DNA of 64,000 bases from Campylorhamphus procurvoides (lineage: Eukaryota > Chordata > Aves > Passeriformes > Dendrocolaptidae), in contig WBMV01003346.1 of the NCBI GenBank assembly GCA_013396655.1, forward strand, positions 353,890 through 417,889. Reading direction: 5' to 3'. The notes beneath the pieces are model-generated. The model was not told where the DNA came from and did no database searches. It was given only the letters and a program-made list of their open reading frames with translations. Numbering within the stretch: the first letter of the stretch is position 1; every line of letters begins with the position of its first letter. Both the position numbers and the translations under genes were made by a program. Positions 11,348-26,300 of this stretch are shown one piece after another.

Positions 11348-11379
<32 letters not shown>
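11346..11379 (+). repeat. (AAAAC)n simple repeat
   Basis: An A-run leads into about five copies of AAAAC. It lies 60 bp from the CR1 end at 11438, and the intervening sequence does not look like part of that element. Confidence 0.85.
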
Positions 11380-11437
11380 GCTAGTAATTTTAACAAATGC
11401 TTTGGTGAAAAATAAAGATTTTTTTTCTAAATGTATC

Positions 11438-12002
11438 ACAGATTCACAGGATGGGCAAGATTGGAAATGACCACAGAGGGTCATCTGGTCCAACCTCCCT
11501 GCTCAAGCAGGGCTAACTTAAAGCACATGGCACAGGATTGCATAAAGACAGTTCTGGAATATTTCCCGTGAGGGAGACTCCATAGCCTCTCTGGGCAATC
11601 TGTTCCAGTGCATGGTGACCTGCACAGTAAAGAAATTCTTCTTCATATTTAGGTGTCGCTTTGTGTGCATCAGTTTCTGCCCATTGCTTCCTATCATTTT
11701 GCTTGGCATTACTGAGAAGAGCCTGGCTCCATCCTCTTGACACCTTCATTTCATTCAGTGCCATCAAGGCATTGATGAGGTCCCCTCTTAGTCACCTTTT
11801 CTTGAAGCTGAACAGGCCCAGCTTCTTCAGCCTTTTCTTGTAAGAGGTGGTCCAGTTCCCATGTTTGTAGCCTTCTGCTGGACTTCTGCTGGATCTCTCA
11901 CTTCAGGAGATCCATGTCTGTCTTGTACTGAGGAGCCCAGAGCTGGACACAGTATTGCAGATGTGGCCTGACCAGGGCTGAGTTAGAGAGGCAGGATCGC
12001 CT
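11438..12002 (-). mobile_element. CR1 LINE 3' fragment
   Basis: The plus strand begins CACAGATTCACAGGATGGGC and continues with the block CATCTGGTCCAACCTCCCTGCTC, the reverse complement of a CR1 3' untranslated end. It then runs through the usual region (AGAGCCTGGCTCCATC; CTCAGAGCTGGACACAGTATTGCAG-like) up to about 12002, where it stops. Only about 565 bp of the 3' part is present, with no intact reverse-transcriptase frame. Open frames on both strands (11513-11843) are by-products of the repeat. It differs in 3' sequence from the copy at 761 and so probably belongs to another CR1 subfamily. Confidence 0.92.
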
Positions 12003-15000
12003 GTTATGTTTTTTTTAATTTAGTCTTTACTTTCAGTCAATAAAAATGTTTTGCTGGGTGTTTGTTTGTTCGTTTGCAAGTCAAGGACCCCTTTTATTTA
12101 CATATGGCATTTTTCACTTATCTTTGATTAATAGGAGAAACAGTGTTTTAGACAAATGCTACATAATTCAAATTTTTATGAAACATCACAAATCAGTACA
12201 AGACATGCTGAAGTTAAAAGAAGATCTAATTCTATTTAGAAAATAAAACACTTGTTCAGTTAGAATCTCTGGATATTTCCTCCCTTGTGTTGAATATGCC
12301 ACAGAATTGTAAGCCTTTAGAGAAAAGTGCTAAAAAGTATCCCAAAGCAGTGGGGCAAAAAAGAGGTTCATCTCATTAGGGAGAAATTGAACAATAAAAG
12401 CCAAATGAAAAAAGGCTGTCATTTACATAAAGGAAATCCCTAAGAACACTGTAAATGCTCACAAAGACAGAGCGCAATGACACCAGGTCCTGTTATTTTC
12501 ATTAATCCATTAAATTTAAGGCAGAACAACTGAAATGCTTTGAAAATGCATAAGCTTTGAAAACAAATCTAAGTGTTATTAAAAAGGCAGAAATCTAACA
12601 TGAGGTGTTGTTCTGGGTAGACTGACAGAAACGGTTCTGTAAACACCAGAACCAGGCCAACAGCACACATGGCTTCAAGCAGGCATGGTTTGGGAATCTA
12701 AATACATCTCTCTGTATCAGTTCCATTTTAATAAAATTGGTTCAAAAGTTGATTGAATAGGTCTAGTGCCAGTCAGCTACTGGAGATCATAATGATGTCC
12801 CAGGTTACATGCACAGCAATAGTTCTCCATAAGTTAACGAGTGGAGATAAAAAAACAGACAGATTTGGAAGGTCCAAAACATGACTGGGACAAAAAAACC
12901 CCCATAGGAATAAAAACAATGCTGAATGGGAGGGACAGAGAGAAAAAAAGAATGGGGACCATCTGAAGAGTGTTAGGGGGGTCAAATACAAGGTGGACCA
13001 TACAAAGATTCCCACCTATTTGTCAGTGCTCATTCTGGACTGCAAGGCTTATGGAAAAAATAAACAATTCTCTTCAGTGTAAGCATTTCAGAAATGTCAA
13101 TAGGGTTTTGATTTGGGACTTCGAGCAGCAGTGGCATTTTTATTTTTCAGGAGTTTTGTTACTGTTTTCTGCAGTTTTAGTTTTGATACTCCAAAGAAAA
13201 GAAAAATGAAAAAAATACCCCAAAGAACAACAACAACAATAACAACAAAGAAATGCTGAGAATAATAAATATTTCTGAAAGGGAAAAGCCTTTTTTTGAT
13301 TGGTGAAATGCTGCCCAGAACCATTCTGAAGGTCTGTACTGGTTTAGGATGAACAGAGAGAGAAAAATCAGAATGCGGAGACCAAGAGACAGCATTTTTA
13401 TTTCACTGATCATTGTAGCTATGCCTGAAGAAGACAAATCAGGATAAAAGGGTCTCTCAAAATACAGATGCTTTGTGCTGGAGAACAGGCTCTACTGATA
13501 TTTATCTTAAAAAGCTGTATATTCCACAAAATACTTATTACACTGTGAGGATTGAATAGAAGCAGTTGGACTCCACAAATCCCTGAATGCTTAGAAGCTG
13601 ACTTCTGCCCTGAGGCTTGGGTTAATTCACTGAGTTTGCATACAGAGTTCTTGTGATTTTCCAAACTGAAACCCTGTCATTTGAGTCCTCATTATATGCT
13701 GTAGGTCCACATGGCAACTGTACTCAATGAATGACTACGTGTGTGCCCTTAATCACAGGAGAACTCAGGTTTTATACTTTATCTCTGCATACATACGGGA
13801 TTTGCAGAGGGACCTCGAGAGCCTCTAAATATTGTTCCAAGACACTTGAAGTGTAGGGAACAGGTACAATCTTCAAATCTTCATTCCACCCAGGAATCCC
13901 TGTTATTCTCGTTCCATAGAAGCTGGTAGTCAAAACCATGGGAAGCCCTTTGAGTCCATCAGGATTCCTCTAGAAACAACTAATCACACACAAATTATAA
14001 ATGCTGTTCCTGCCAGAAATTGTATACCTATAAAAACTCTATGAATACTGCAGTTACACATTAAGAGAAGGATGTTGAAGTCGGAGAAGTGGAAAATATC
14101 TATTGAATGGCCATTAATTAACCAAATTCTGTGCAAGGTATGGGACACCCAGGGCAAAGAAATAGTCTTTGCCTCAGAGTTCCTTCAGTATTACAAAATG
14201 CTTAAGTAATAAAAAAGTTATTTGTGAACAGAAAGGCCAATATGTTCACTAGAAATACTTTGGCAATTTCTTCTGCAAAAAAGATCATTCCTACCTTTCG
14301 CAATGTGTTTCTGATCATTACCCTGACAGGTAACTGAAGAATACAGAATGGATCATTATTTTTCTGTGCTTAGTATTTTACTCCATTATAAGTGTCATGA
14401 TGCTTAGCAATTAAAAATTTTTCTTCTAATTCAGCTCAATTTATAGAGGTACTCAGAATCCTAATTCCCCCTTCAGCCGTCAATCTGCCACACTTGGTAA
14501 TACACAGCTAGTTTCCCTCTCTTTGACTGGTATTTTCCTGAATATTTTTCATCTGCATATTTTCAGTGAGGTTGTGCACAAAAGTCTAGGGTTTTCTGAT
14601 GGCTGGGAGATTTTGTCTGTGACAAAAATTCATACAAAAAAAAAAAAGGAATTGATTCCTTAGTATGTGGCTCTGCATACTGCAGTCATCACTTTTCCAA
14701 GTGTCTAAGAAGGAGCTCATGACCAAGACAAGGCTTAGGAAATGGACTTTCCAACTCTGGAAAACCCACCCAATTTTCAAATCAAGGACCTGTGGGGCAG
14801 GTAAGGAGGCCCAGGTCTGGGGAAGGAGTGCTGGGTAGGCAGAGGAGCCACACTGGTACTTGTCATATCCACAAATGTGTGTGTGCTTGTGAACTGGGGG
14901 AAAAGCCAGCTAAATCATCGCCAGGCTAATGAGCCTTGGTGAGGCAGTAACGGATTTAGGATTAGAGTTCTCTCCCACAAATCTGTAATAGCCAACTGAC

Positions 15001-17360
15001 CACTTGCTATTGTAGATGTCTAATAGGTCTCTAGAAATAGGAGGCAATCCCTCTGCAAAGATTTAAGTTCAAAATTGTAAGATTTTAATTACATCTAGTA
15101 GGTCCTATTATATTGTACTGCATCATGCTGAAGAACACTTCAGGAGCTATGAAAAATTTAATTTCACAAGGAGAGACAAACCCAGAAGAGAATACATATA
15201 TGAAAGTTAATTATGAATGCTAATTATGAATGCTCTTCTTGAACTTCTCCTAACTATGCTCCTGTTGTTTGCAACAGACTATTTGATTTTATTTTAGTGG
15301 GTTTAGTAAGATAACTCTGTAAAGAAACATTGGGATTATTGAAAAATTTGAGGATAGGGTATGAAAAAATGGCATAGACAGGAAATTGATATAAAGATCA
15401 GAGTTTACAAACATGAAGGCTCCATTCCAATAAACAAAAATTCACAGGAGGCCAAATAATCTGGAGTCTCTGCAAATCTTTGGCTGTTGTCATGAATCTT
15501 TCTTTAATAAACTCATCCTGAGTGGAATTTTAACTATGCTGACCTTAGCTAGCTAGAAGTTGGAATGATTGCCACCAGCTGTGCCATCAGTATGAGAGGA
15601 AAAATGACTCCTCCATTTATATGTGACATTTAAGATATTTGTGACCCTGCATGCATAGATATAGAGAGCTAAAAATAGGCTCAAGGGTGATAAAAATAAA
15701 AGGTTGTTAGGAGAACAGCATGCTTAAGGAAAAAAATAAGCAAGACCTGCTAAAATACCTCAAATTCAAAATGTGTTTCACTCTGAGAATGCTCTTAAGC
15801 CTACAGCTTTTGAAAGCCATATCCTGTCTACCTGAATATGTGTCCACCATCAGGACAGCCATTTAACTAAACCCTCCCTTGAGTAAACTGGAAATGGAAA
15901 GAGTTAACAAAGGCACAGGCAGTCTCCTCCCTCACAGCCTAGCAAATAATGAGGTGACTTCTTCCAGAATGAGTCAGTGGTTCTAGAGCTCTTCCTGTTT
16001 CTACTGTAGGCTTCCTTTCAACAGGCATCTTATGATCAACTGTAATAAATAAATCCTCTGCCTCAATAACAGGTCTGACAAGAATGAGATATCCCACTCC
16101 TTAAGAAAGGACAATTAGGGAGCATTATTTCATAAGTTATATACAGGTAAAGCTGAAAGCACCTCACAAGGAACCTGACAGTTTATTCTGTTTATAGAAC
16201 AAAAAAACTGGGACCCTGTGAGACAAAGTGGCTTTACTGTCATAAGGAGCAGGCTGAGAAAAACCTCCTATAGGACTATTGCTACCTGACTTAAAAAATA
16301 ATTTCTTCCAGCACGCTTTACATGCAGTGGAGGATGCTGTTTTGAGTTCTCTTACCCCCAGAAGAGTCCCAGAGAAATCTTAGTTATAGATATACCCACC
16401 TGCAGAAAAAAGTTTTTTCTTGAGGGCCTTGTGTTATTGAAAATGCTATGCAGTGCTCTGAATTTTATTGCTCTAAGCCCTGCTACTTTTCTGAAACTGC
16501 CAGAGACCAAACCTCTCTGTAATCACTTTTAGAGACCCAGATATGGCAGCTCCTTTCCTCTGCCACAACATCCCTCTGCTAGGCAGGCTGGCAACCTCTG
16601 AGAGAGTGACAGACATTTTTGTTTCTCAGTTGCAATCACAGAAAGGTAGATTACACTGAAATTTTTAAAAAAATAAGTTGCATGTAACAACCTTATTTTT
16701 CCTTATTTCAATGTTATTTTTCAAGCAAGAATTTTCCATCCCTGAGCCACTGTATGGCCCATCATTAGACAGGCTGCTGGATATTTATTATCACACTTAA
16801 TTTCTTTTGTAACAGATGGGAGGAAATCCACTCCTACCTCCTTTGTGAGACAAATAGTGCTAAGGATTGCAAAGATGATTGGTGTAGAAATTTACTTTGC
16901 TCTCAAAAGCTTTATTTGGTCCCTGCTGTGCAAAGACATGCCTGCTTACATTTTCCATAGCAACAAAAGTTCAGATCAGTCTGATCTAGTAAGTTCTTTA
17001 TGAGGATCAACAAAAGCTGGAGGCAGGATGCCTGGGCAAAAACTGGAGCTGTTTAGGTTTAAGTGGCTGGAGTTGCTTAGTTTTAATGCACTAAAAGCAT
17101 TCTTGGGGATGCTGCTATAAAGACAGGAATTGCAATGGTGACAGAACAGAACAACTGAGAGGGGAAGCTAATGCAAGAATATGAGTTTTGGGCTGACAAA
17201 TGCATGAAAAGGCTGCTAGGCCACCTGACTGCTGTTCACTCAGAGATCACTTAGGCTTTGGGAGATATAGATGACTTAAAAGAGGCTGTGAAAGAGCTTC
17301 CCCCTGATCTTTGGGCACATAGAGTGTAGTAAGACATTTCCAGGCTCTAGCTCCAGCTCA
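12003..17360. other. Long noncoding interval
   Basis: Mostly unique-looking AT-rich DNA. Small items are an AAC-type microsatellite around 13228-13248, an A-run near 14636-14647, and a short tandem duplication of AATTATGAATGCT around 15210-15235. Several overlapping frames of 75-86 codons lie around 12970-13437 but show no domain or splice context. Confidence 0.55.
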
Positions 17361-20300
17361 ACAGTGCTCAGAGGTTTCTGCAAACACAGAGGGAGAGAGA
17401 GAGCTGAGTCTGTGGTCTTCACAAAGTTTCAAAGTTACCACTGGTTGACAATACAGAACCTTCACTCATGTGTGAGTGGCAAATGGTTCTGCAATCAGCT
17501 TGTCCCCACTTCCATGCCTTCCTTTGTACACAGACCTTCTTTGTATTTCCAGGCCAACAGCAAGAAGAATCAGATGATGTTTTCCATTCCTTACAACGGT
17601 TATGTGAGGAGTTCTTGGATTTTCGGTGCTGTTACACTGCTTATAGCATGTTCTCTCCTTTTGCATTTGATTCATAAGGGCATTAACATTTAGCCTTGGT
17701 TATTTTACCTTTTCCATCCCTGTTTTAAGCCTGTAATCTGAAGGCAAGTTAAAAGTAATGTTTCAGGAGAAAGCAATTCGGTCTGATGTGTTGCTTTGCA
17801 GAGTGGCTGGTCACATGGAAAGGTCTTCACCTCCAGCAGTGAGGCTGCAAATTAAAGTGAGCACCAGAGGCAGAGCACCAGTAATCTTTTCTGTCTTTCT
17901 ACACATTTGTGTGCATGCTTGAAAGATCACAGATAGCTGAAACTAGCCTCCCCAGATATCTAAACAGAATTTTTCTTCTTGCCTTCCGTCCTCTCTCTTT
18001 AATACTCTTTATAGGATTGCCAGAAATGACTTTTCCATAAAAAAGGTCTCTAAATAGATAAATAGAAAGGAACAAGGCATGATGGAATAAAACCCACATA
18101 CAAGAATGTACATTGCAAATACTTTGTCTTGGTTAATTTCTTTTTCTGTCTTTGGAAAAATGTTTAAAGATTTAGTGCTGGGATTTCTCACCCACCCCCC
18201 ATTCTCCCCAGTCCCTCTGGCAAAGTCTAGCAAAAATAATAGCACAGAACAGATTGGGCATCTGAGCTCCGTATCTAACACTGGCTCAGTAACCATGGCT
18301 TTCACTAACACCCACATCCCCACTCCACATAACACAACATTTGGACAGCCACTTTTCTTCAATGGCTCTTCTATTTGCTTGTGCGTGGTGTCCTGGTCCA
18401 TATTCACAGAGACCCCTGGTCATGGTACTTGACAGACTCTGATTTCTCCATTGCTACCACCCTCTATAAAGAGGCAGATCTCTAACATACCTTCAATTAC
18501 ATCCAAGTATTTAGGCATAGTGAGTCAAACCCAAGAGACCTTCTCCACTGTAAGCCAGGTTTTGGCCAGTTCTACATGAATGAGAAGCAAGCTGAAAAGA
18601 GGTGAGATGAAAGAGAGTGAAATGGTGCAGGGCTCATTCCGGTCTCAATAAGAAAGCTCTGATAAAAAATGGCTTAATAAAAGATCTGCTTCAAAAAGGG
18701 AGAGTAAAAGGAGAAGAATAGATAGCAAGTAAATCTTACTTCTCTTCAGATGCTGAGAACCCCAAGGCTGTACATCATGGGTGGACCCTGCATGGAGTAA
18801 GGTTCCTCCATTTTATTTTCGGGAAGACAGCTCTATTCTCCATTTATGCCATCTAACAGATGTTTTCCAGGAGATCTTCTTGGTACTCTGTTAGATAAAG
18901 GCAGAGCCATGCAGCTATAGCCATTGCTAATGCCAGATGGGAGCTGCCTGCAGTTGCAATGAGCTCTCTGAGTTTATCTGAAGACAAGGGATGGTGAAGC
19001 ACAACACAAGCATCAAGGACACACTGTATGTGCAGCACAGCACAGGTCTGGGTGTGCTCAGGTTAGCTGTACTCTGAATCACTAACTCCTCAACATACAA
19101 TGGTTTTCTGATCACAGTCATGGCAGGATCCTTCCAGAAGCAGACTTCCTCACCACCATGCTGATAAGTATTTTATGTTCTTCTTTTTCCACATTTTCCA
19201 CCCTATGCCTGTACAAGCTTCTGTAGCAAGCAATGTCTTTTTCACATGATTATTATATGCCAAAATAGGATCATTGCATTCGACGTGGAGTCCTTTCCCC
19301 TGCTATAAGATTTCCACTGGGCACAAGGTGGAAACCTTATTTCACAACTACACATCACTAATTTGATGCCATTAGCCTAATCCTGAATCTTCACTAGCCA
19401 ATAGAGCAGGCCCAGTTTTGTTGTGTGCATTTAAAATGCTTTTGACTAGGAGAACTGCACATGAGGTATCTAGAAAAACAGAAGGTGGTGCCTGTAGTAA
19501 AAGCCCTCTGTAACCACTCTTTGCCATGAGAGGAATACTGCATGATTTTGAAGGTGTTTCATGCAATCACTGTAGTAAGTATGGCTGTGACAAGCTGGTA
19601 CCCTCACTTCATTCATTAATGCTTTGTTCTCTAGAAATTGCCTCTAGCACACAAACAAACTACTTGGATTTTGCTTGTTAAAAAACAAAGTAATTGCTTT
19701 ATGTAACTTCTTGTAAATATGAGAGCCTTTGGGGTGTTTTTAAAAAAAACATCATTAGCAGACTTATTTTTATCATAATTTTCAGAAGAAGGTTATTGCT
19801 TGCCATGGAGGCTTTTGCTCTCAAAAGGGTTATTGTTGCACTGGGAATCACATTGAGCATAACTTAAAAAAAATAAATCACAGACTAAAAATAAGAAAGA
19901 TACAAAGTACTCTACTTTCTGCTGTTTGTACAACACATATAGCTCTTCTGCAATTTCCTCATTCCAGCCTTACACACCCTGGGTAGCTGAGCCATGTATA
20001 GTTGGATCACTGCAGAATGTCTCACATAAAGTCACTAAAAAATATTGGGTCTTTTTTTCTGATGAATTGCTGGTTGAAGCATTGGTCTGGAGTCTGATTA
20101 GGCATTCAGCAGATAAAATACAGATTACCCCCCAAATTCTCCTGCTTTTGGAATATGAAATCAGAAGTACTGTAGAGAAATCAGGACTCAAGCTTGGCTG
20201 GACCTCAGAAAAGTAGTGGTTTAAACATCACACCAGGATCCGGTTGTTTTCTAGTACACATTTGTGCAGAAAAAGCCAGTGAATTTGTACAGCTCAACTG

Positions 20301-23300
20301 GTACTTCACTGAGGAAAGCTAAAAACAGGTACAGAGAGGCTGCATGAACTATTTTGTTTCCCCACATGAATATTAGCATGGAAAGAAAATATTTTTCAGA
20401 CAGAATTCATAAATATCCTGAGTTAAATAATGAGTGAGAGAGAATCCAGGAAAAAATCAGACCTATCCAGTGCAGCAAAGATTGCCTGCCTACAACAGAG
20501 GAAGTTAAAATACAAGAGTTCACATTTAGAGACAGGTTCCATAAAATCTTTGAAATCTAGATTTCTGTATCAATCAGGGCCAGTCCCAGAGGACAGAATA
20601 TTAAATATAATGAGAAGAAATAACCAATTCATGGCAACAAAAGCCAGAGCTGGATATTATCCAACATTCATCCAAAGGATAAATTAAGGAAAGATTTTTT
20701 GTATATATATTTGAGATAGGTGATGCCCCTCTGGACATTGCAAATTCCAAGTAACTGTGAGTGCACATGGAGGAACAAGAACTTTCCTTGCATTTTACAG
20801 ACATGTTTGACTGAAAAGAAATTACTAGAACAGATCACAAATGTATCAAAACAGCCCTATATACACAATAATTTTTCAAGTCTATCACAAGTCAGGAAGG
20901 CAGGAACATTACCATTAATACAGCCCATCTCGTAACCCTTAGGAGGTCTCTTCAGCCAGGACCTGCATATGAAAAAACCTACATCAGATATGAATAGAGC
21001 TGGCTGTTGTCAAGGCACTGTTCAGAAGTCAGTGTTATCAACACAGACTTTTTTTGTTCTAGGTGTGCAAAAAATGCAATACTGAAGAGGCTAAACCTCA
21101 AGAACAATACAGAGGAAGTGAGATCTGATGGCAGTACACTTCATCTCTCACAGACTATGAGATAAAAATAAAATGGCTCTATTCTTTACAGTGAATCAGA
21201 AGAAATGTGGTTCAGTGGTGTTCAATTGAATTAGGACAAAAGTCAAGCAGTTAAAACCATATATAAAAGAAGAAGATGATCCTTTAGATCCATTAGATTT
21301 GCCCTGGGAGCTGATAAAGACACTCAGTTTTTCCTGTCAAAACTAGAAAAGTACTGGAGATCACAATTGTACATTTACAACTGTGATTAGAGTGTAATTA
21401 AACTGTGAATTTACAGTTGTGCAATTACAGCAACACTGGTAAAGGAATTCAGGACACTGCCTAGACACAAAAATACTGGGATGCAAAAGGAATATCTTGC
21501 CTTATATTAACAAACATTTAGTAATTGATCTCTTGCCTATTTTGAAGAGACCACCAAACAATTTATGTCCAGCACCTGCTCTGTGGTGTTTGTTCTCCAC
21601 TTCCTCTCTCCTCCTTTCTCAGCTTCATTTCTCAATAAAGAGAGAACATGAATGAGCTACAAGGGAGATGCTGAGGTGATATGTGGAAAGGAGACTTAAG
21701 CAGAGTTGAGGGGCAGGGAGACAAGAAGGGAGGGGATTTTCAGGCATTGTGAAATGGAGAGAAAATGAGATTTGGAGAAGCCAAGGTTAGTGTTAGTCTG
21801 TCTTGCAGAAGTAGAGACCAAATTCATACCCCCAATCTTATAACCTTTGTATCTCCCTTTCACAAAAAACAAAAAGCAAAAGAAGTCAAGACAGATATGG
21901 TGGGAGTAAGCGGCAAATTACATTTTTTTGATTGAAAACTGGTTTCAAGGAGAACTGGGGAAACTCACATTGCCTTCCACTCTCTCCTGAGCTCTGTAAC
22001 CCACAAATTGCTACAGATGTAACAAATAAGAAGCTTGGCTACTGCTAAACATCTTATATTGTCTGGAAATGACAACTGCTTCATCACAGCTTCATTTCTC
22101 TAACTTCTTGCTGGGTTTTCCTTGCACCTTAGGTAAAACAATTTGTTTAAACTCACTCCTGACACATTTTCCCTCCTACTGGGATTGAGCAAACCAGATG
22201 TGCCGAAGTCAGTGGCATTCACATGCAAACAAAATCTTTAAACTGTTAATTCAAACTGCATCTTTAAATTTCACCTCCAAGCAGAAATCCCGCTACATGA
22301 GGCACTCTTTAGTTTGCCATTAACTAGTAATGGGTACACATTAAGCATGAAATAGAAGTCAGTAAAATCTTTATGACTGTAATATTTAGAAGCAGGGCAC
22401 TCATCACTACAAATTAGAGAGCAGTGGGAAGAGTAATTTTTTTTAAAGTTCTGCTCCCAGCTTGGTTTCCAAAGCTAAACTTTTAAGAGGAATGTAGACA
22501 TCAGATAAACTAGCAGAAGTCAACATCTCCCAGGAAAGTATTGAAATGCACTGTGGCCCTTTGGTCAGAAGCAGTGGGCTTTCAGAGATTCCTGTGTAAG
22601 TTTTAAATGTTCAGGGGTAGCCAGTTCCTCCCATAGTTCTCACTGACACTAGACAGAGTGAGCCAGGGAGTAAAAGGAACATCAGCATCCAATCTGAAGG
22701 AACCTCAGAAACCCTTCTCCTTATAAAGTGAACCATTAAATGATGATGTGGCCACGGACACCCCTGTAACAGAGGATTATCTGGAGGTATCTAGGCACAG
22801 TGTTTTACTGCTCCAGCAGGAATGCTTTGGGGATGCTTTGGGGATGCATCCATCAGGAGAGCTGGCAATCTTCTCAGTGCCTTCTTGCTGAGCCTTCTCA
22901 GATCTGTTTATCTGCAGAGAAACATCTGTGGGCAATTAGGCCAGTGGTCTACTCAGGCCAGTCTTGTGTCCTATAAAAGTAATTTGTGGAGATAGGTAAG
23001 GAGAATAGGTGCAAAGCATGAACACAAAGAGGTCCTTTCCCTTTCAATTCTCACACTTCACCAGCTCAGGCACCTGCTGGGGCAAATTATGATTGCTTCA
23101 CAGCAGATTGAATACAAGATCCAGTCCTACTCCCCCTGCAAAAGAACTCCATGGAGTCCCTTAATGTAGACCCTTATCTATTCTTTTCCAACACAGCAAA
23201 ATTGTTCCCAGACTGGCTACAGAATGTCTTCTATCTCGATCACAGTTCTCCAGCAGTAGGACAGAAGCCCTCTGGTTAACTGGATCTCCAGAGATCCAGT

Positions 23301-26300
23301 TGCACATGAAGCAACATTAATACACTGCTACTGGTTGTTTTCTCCTGCAAGTAACTTAGATAGATTTCATTACCATCAAAACAGCAATACCTACCCACTA
23401 AGGATCACAGCATAGTTGAAACTGACTGCCATGTTCTTACTGAAGAGAGCAGGAAAAGAAAAGTAGCCAATAATTGATATTTGGCTTTGGGATCTGGAAA
23501 GCAAAACAACTTGACTCTGTTCAGAAGTATGAAAGCAAAATCTCAGTAAAGACTGCAGGCAAAGTAAGGCACCTCAGAGCACAGTAACTTACCACTCTAT
23601 GTTCTGCAGGAAACAATGTTGATAAATCACCTGCTATTCCTGAACTGCCATGACCTTGCTTTATGATCCTGCCTTCTCCTTGTTCTCTAGACTTTCTGAA
23701 AGTGCCTCCATAAGCCCTGTTCCCACAGTCCTCGACTTCAAACAGGATGGAGGGTATCTTATATCACACTCTGACAAACACCTAATGCCCACCAGTACCT
23801 CATGGGACCTGCCAGAGGGCTTCCTTTATACCCGCATCATACAGCAGACAGGAAATACACTCTTGTAAGTTGTGCAGAGCATATCACAACTTAATGTCCT
23901 AATATTTTCAACAGTCTAAGACTGTGTTAGATGTGTATTCACCTGGGCAATTTACTGTCCAGAGCAAGATTTTCCTGATGCACTTGTGAAAGAAGCTTAA
24001 TCCTTTTCAAATATTATTTTAATAAGTATTTTTATTGTCCTCCAGAAATTCTTCAAGTAGACAACATTTTGGGGATCAAATTTTAGATTCAGCTGTTTAT
24101 ATAGAGAATAAATATCTTCTGTGATATAGCTAGAAAGTTTCCTTCTAAGTAACAGTATTTTGAGAAACATCTCTTTCCCATTTGCAATGGAAGTTGTCCT
24201 CTAGTTGAAAATCCCATGAAGCCACTTACTAAAAGATCCCTGTTAAGGTGGCCCAAGTGAAAAGTGCAATCTGCTTTCCTAATACATTATAACTTTCAAG
24301 ACAGGTCTGTGGATATTTAAAGAGCTGGGAGCTGGTAAAGGGGTTCTACAGCACAATGTCATAATGTGCAGAACTCAATCAGGATGAGCAGACAGTGGCA
24401 GCTGTGCTGTGAGGACCAGGTCAAAAGAAACAAGAATTTCATGTCAGTATTTTTGCCGCCTTCTTAACAGACTTTGTAGAATCACAAACCAAATACTTTA
24501 ATGGAATTTATCTGAACTGTTTCTGTTTATTAAGATGTAGGAAACTTTAAAAAAGTAGAAATTAAATAAAAATAAAACAACTCAGTTCATTTTTTCCCCA
24601 CTAAGATGGGTTTTGCCCTCTACAGCATGGACATTATCTTAGTGGATATGTGGATTGACATTTGTTTTAATACTGTAGGTAAAAGGTGGTCTGTAAGGGT
24701 GTTTGGGTATGTCAGATGGGTTTCTTCTAGGTTGCTAGCCCACAGCTGTGGTGTAAATATTAGAAAGGGAGATGTATATTAGCCCATCTTAAATCCTGCA
24801 GATTTTTGGCATATTAGGGTTATTTACACAAACATAAGTAAGCTGCATTCCTGGTGGCATTTCCAAAAGCCACCAGGATTCAATCCAAAAAAAGTCCTGT
24901 AACATATTTTTATACTCTCTGGAAGCAACTTTATGTCCCCAAATTCCTCTGTTCCTTTTTTAATATAAGCTATAATATTAAAAAGACTGTATCTTCATTG
25001 TAACAAGATATGGTCAAAACAGTTATAAATTAAGAAATGTTCAACATAAGAAACATTCAGTCAGAATGTCATGGTTTTTAGGATTTAGGGAGACATACAG
25101 GTCTGGTTCCTTGACAAAGACTCATGGTTGCCATGGGAACTTAAACAATAAACATAACACCAAGAAGAAAGCATCCTTGCAGAGATGAAGTATAAAGCAG
25201 CACGAAGAAGGGAACATAGTATATCGCCTAAGAACCGAGATTTTGGGGTTTTATCTTTACTGCTCATGGGCTCTCCTTTCATATCAAAAATTTATAAATT
25301 TATCTATCTGTATGCAAGCCTCAAACAAGGCCAAGTAGACTCTCTTCACATTTCAGTGAAGCTTTTCATTGTGGTGATAGATCTGTTATGAAAAGTTTGT
25401 TGCAGATTTTCAAAGGAATTTTGGCTTTTGTATGATCAGGAAAAAACTTTCAGAATAAAAACCTCTGACTATTCTAACAAACAGTATGAAAGACTGGGAT
25501 CTTAACAAAATCTCTTAAGATATTCAGTCCCTTTTTGAACAGGAAAAAACCCTCTTTTCTCACCCTGTTGCCTGAAGAGCCCACAGTAAGTCCTGTTAAA
25601 GACTGCGTGCTAGGCTTCTTGCATTTATCTTATGGAATTTGGCCATTCCCCTGCTCTCAAAACATCACTAAGCAGGGTTACTCCTCAAAAGTGCTACAAT
25701 ACTTTTCAGAAAACCTGTAAAGTATTTTACTTTTTCCCAGTTATCAAATATCAATGAGATATTTTAACATGCTTCTCACTTGAAAATCGTTCATTACAAG
25801 AAGTCCTGTTTCCATAAGTTTAATACCAGCATAACTGTCAAGTCAGACTTTAAAAGAAGAAAATTCTGGTGATTTTTCAGTCTCCAGTCAGCTTATCAAA
25901 GGCTAGAAATTTTGAGAGGCTGGCTCAGCTTTCACTGGCTTCTCCTACAGGGAGTTTATCTTCTTGTCGTGTTAGATGATGTAGAGCCTTAGCACCTATT
26001 GTATTTGAACTTTTCTAAATCCAAATGACACTGGTTAACTTGAGCCTCTGTGAATGATTCAAAGCTTTTTGATTCCCTGTTGACTTCAGATGTGTCCCAA
26101 AACTAAATAAAGGTAGTACAACACAGACCAGCAAAGATGGGCTCAGTGACATACAAATCATCAGATTGCTTGATATACAAGTGTTAGACCAGATTTTTCA
26201 GTTACCAAACAGAGGTTAAAGAAGCAATTCCAGATGATGTTCCTTCCATAGGGTATTATGCGTGGTCCTGGCTAGAGCTGGGCTTTGTTCTCTTCTCCCA

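Noticed and set aside
25068..25200. TGTCATGGTTTTTAGG as a possible LTR start
   Set aside because: Resembles avian LTR starts for a few bases only; no matching end, target duplication or LTR landmarks follow.
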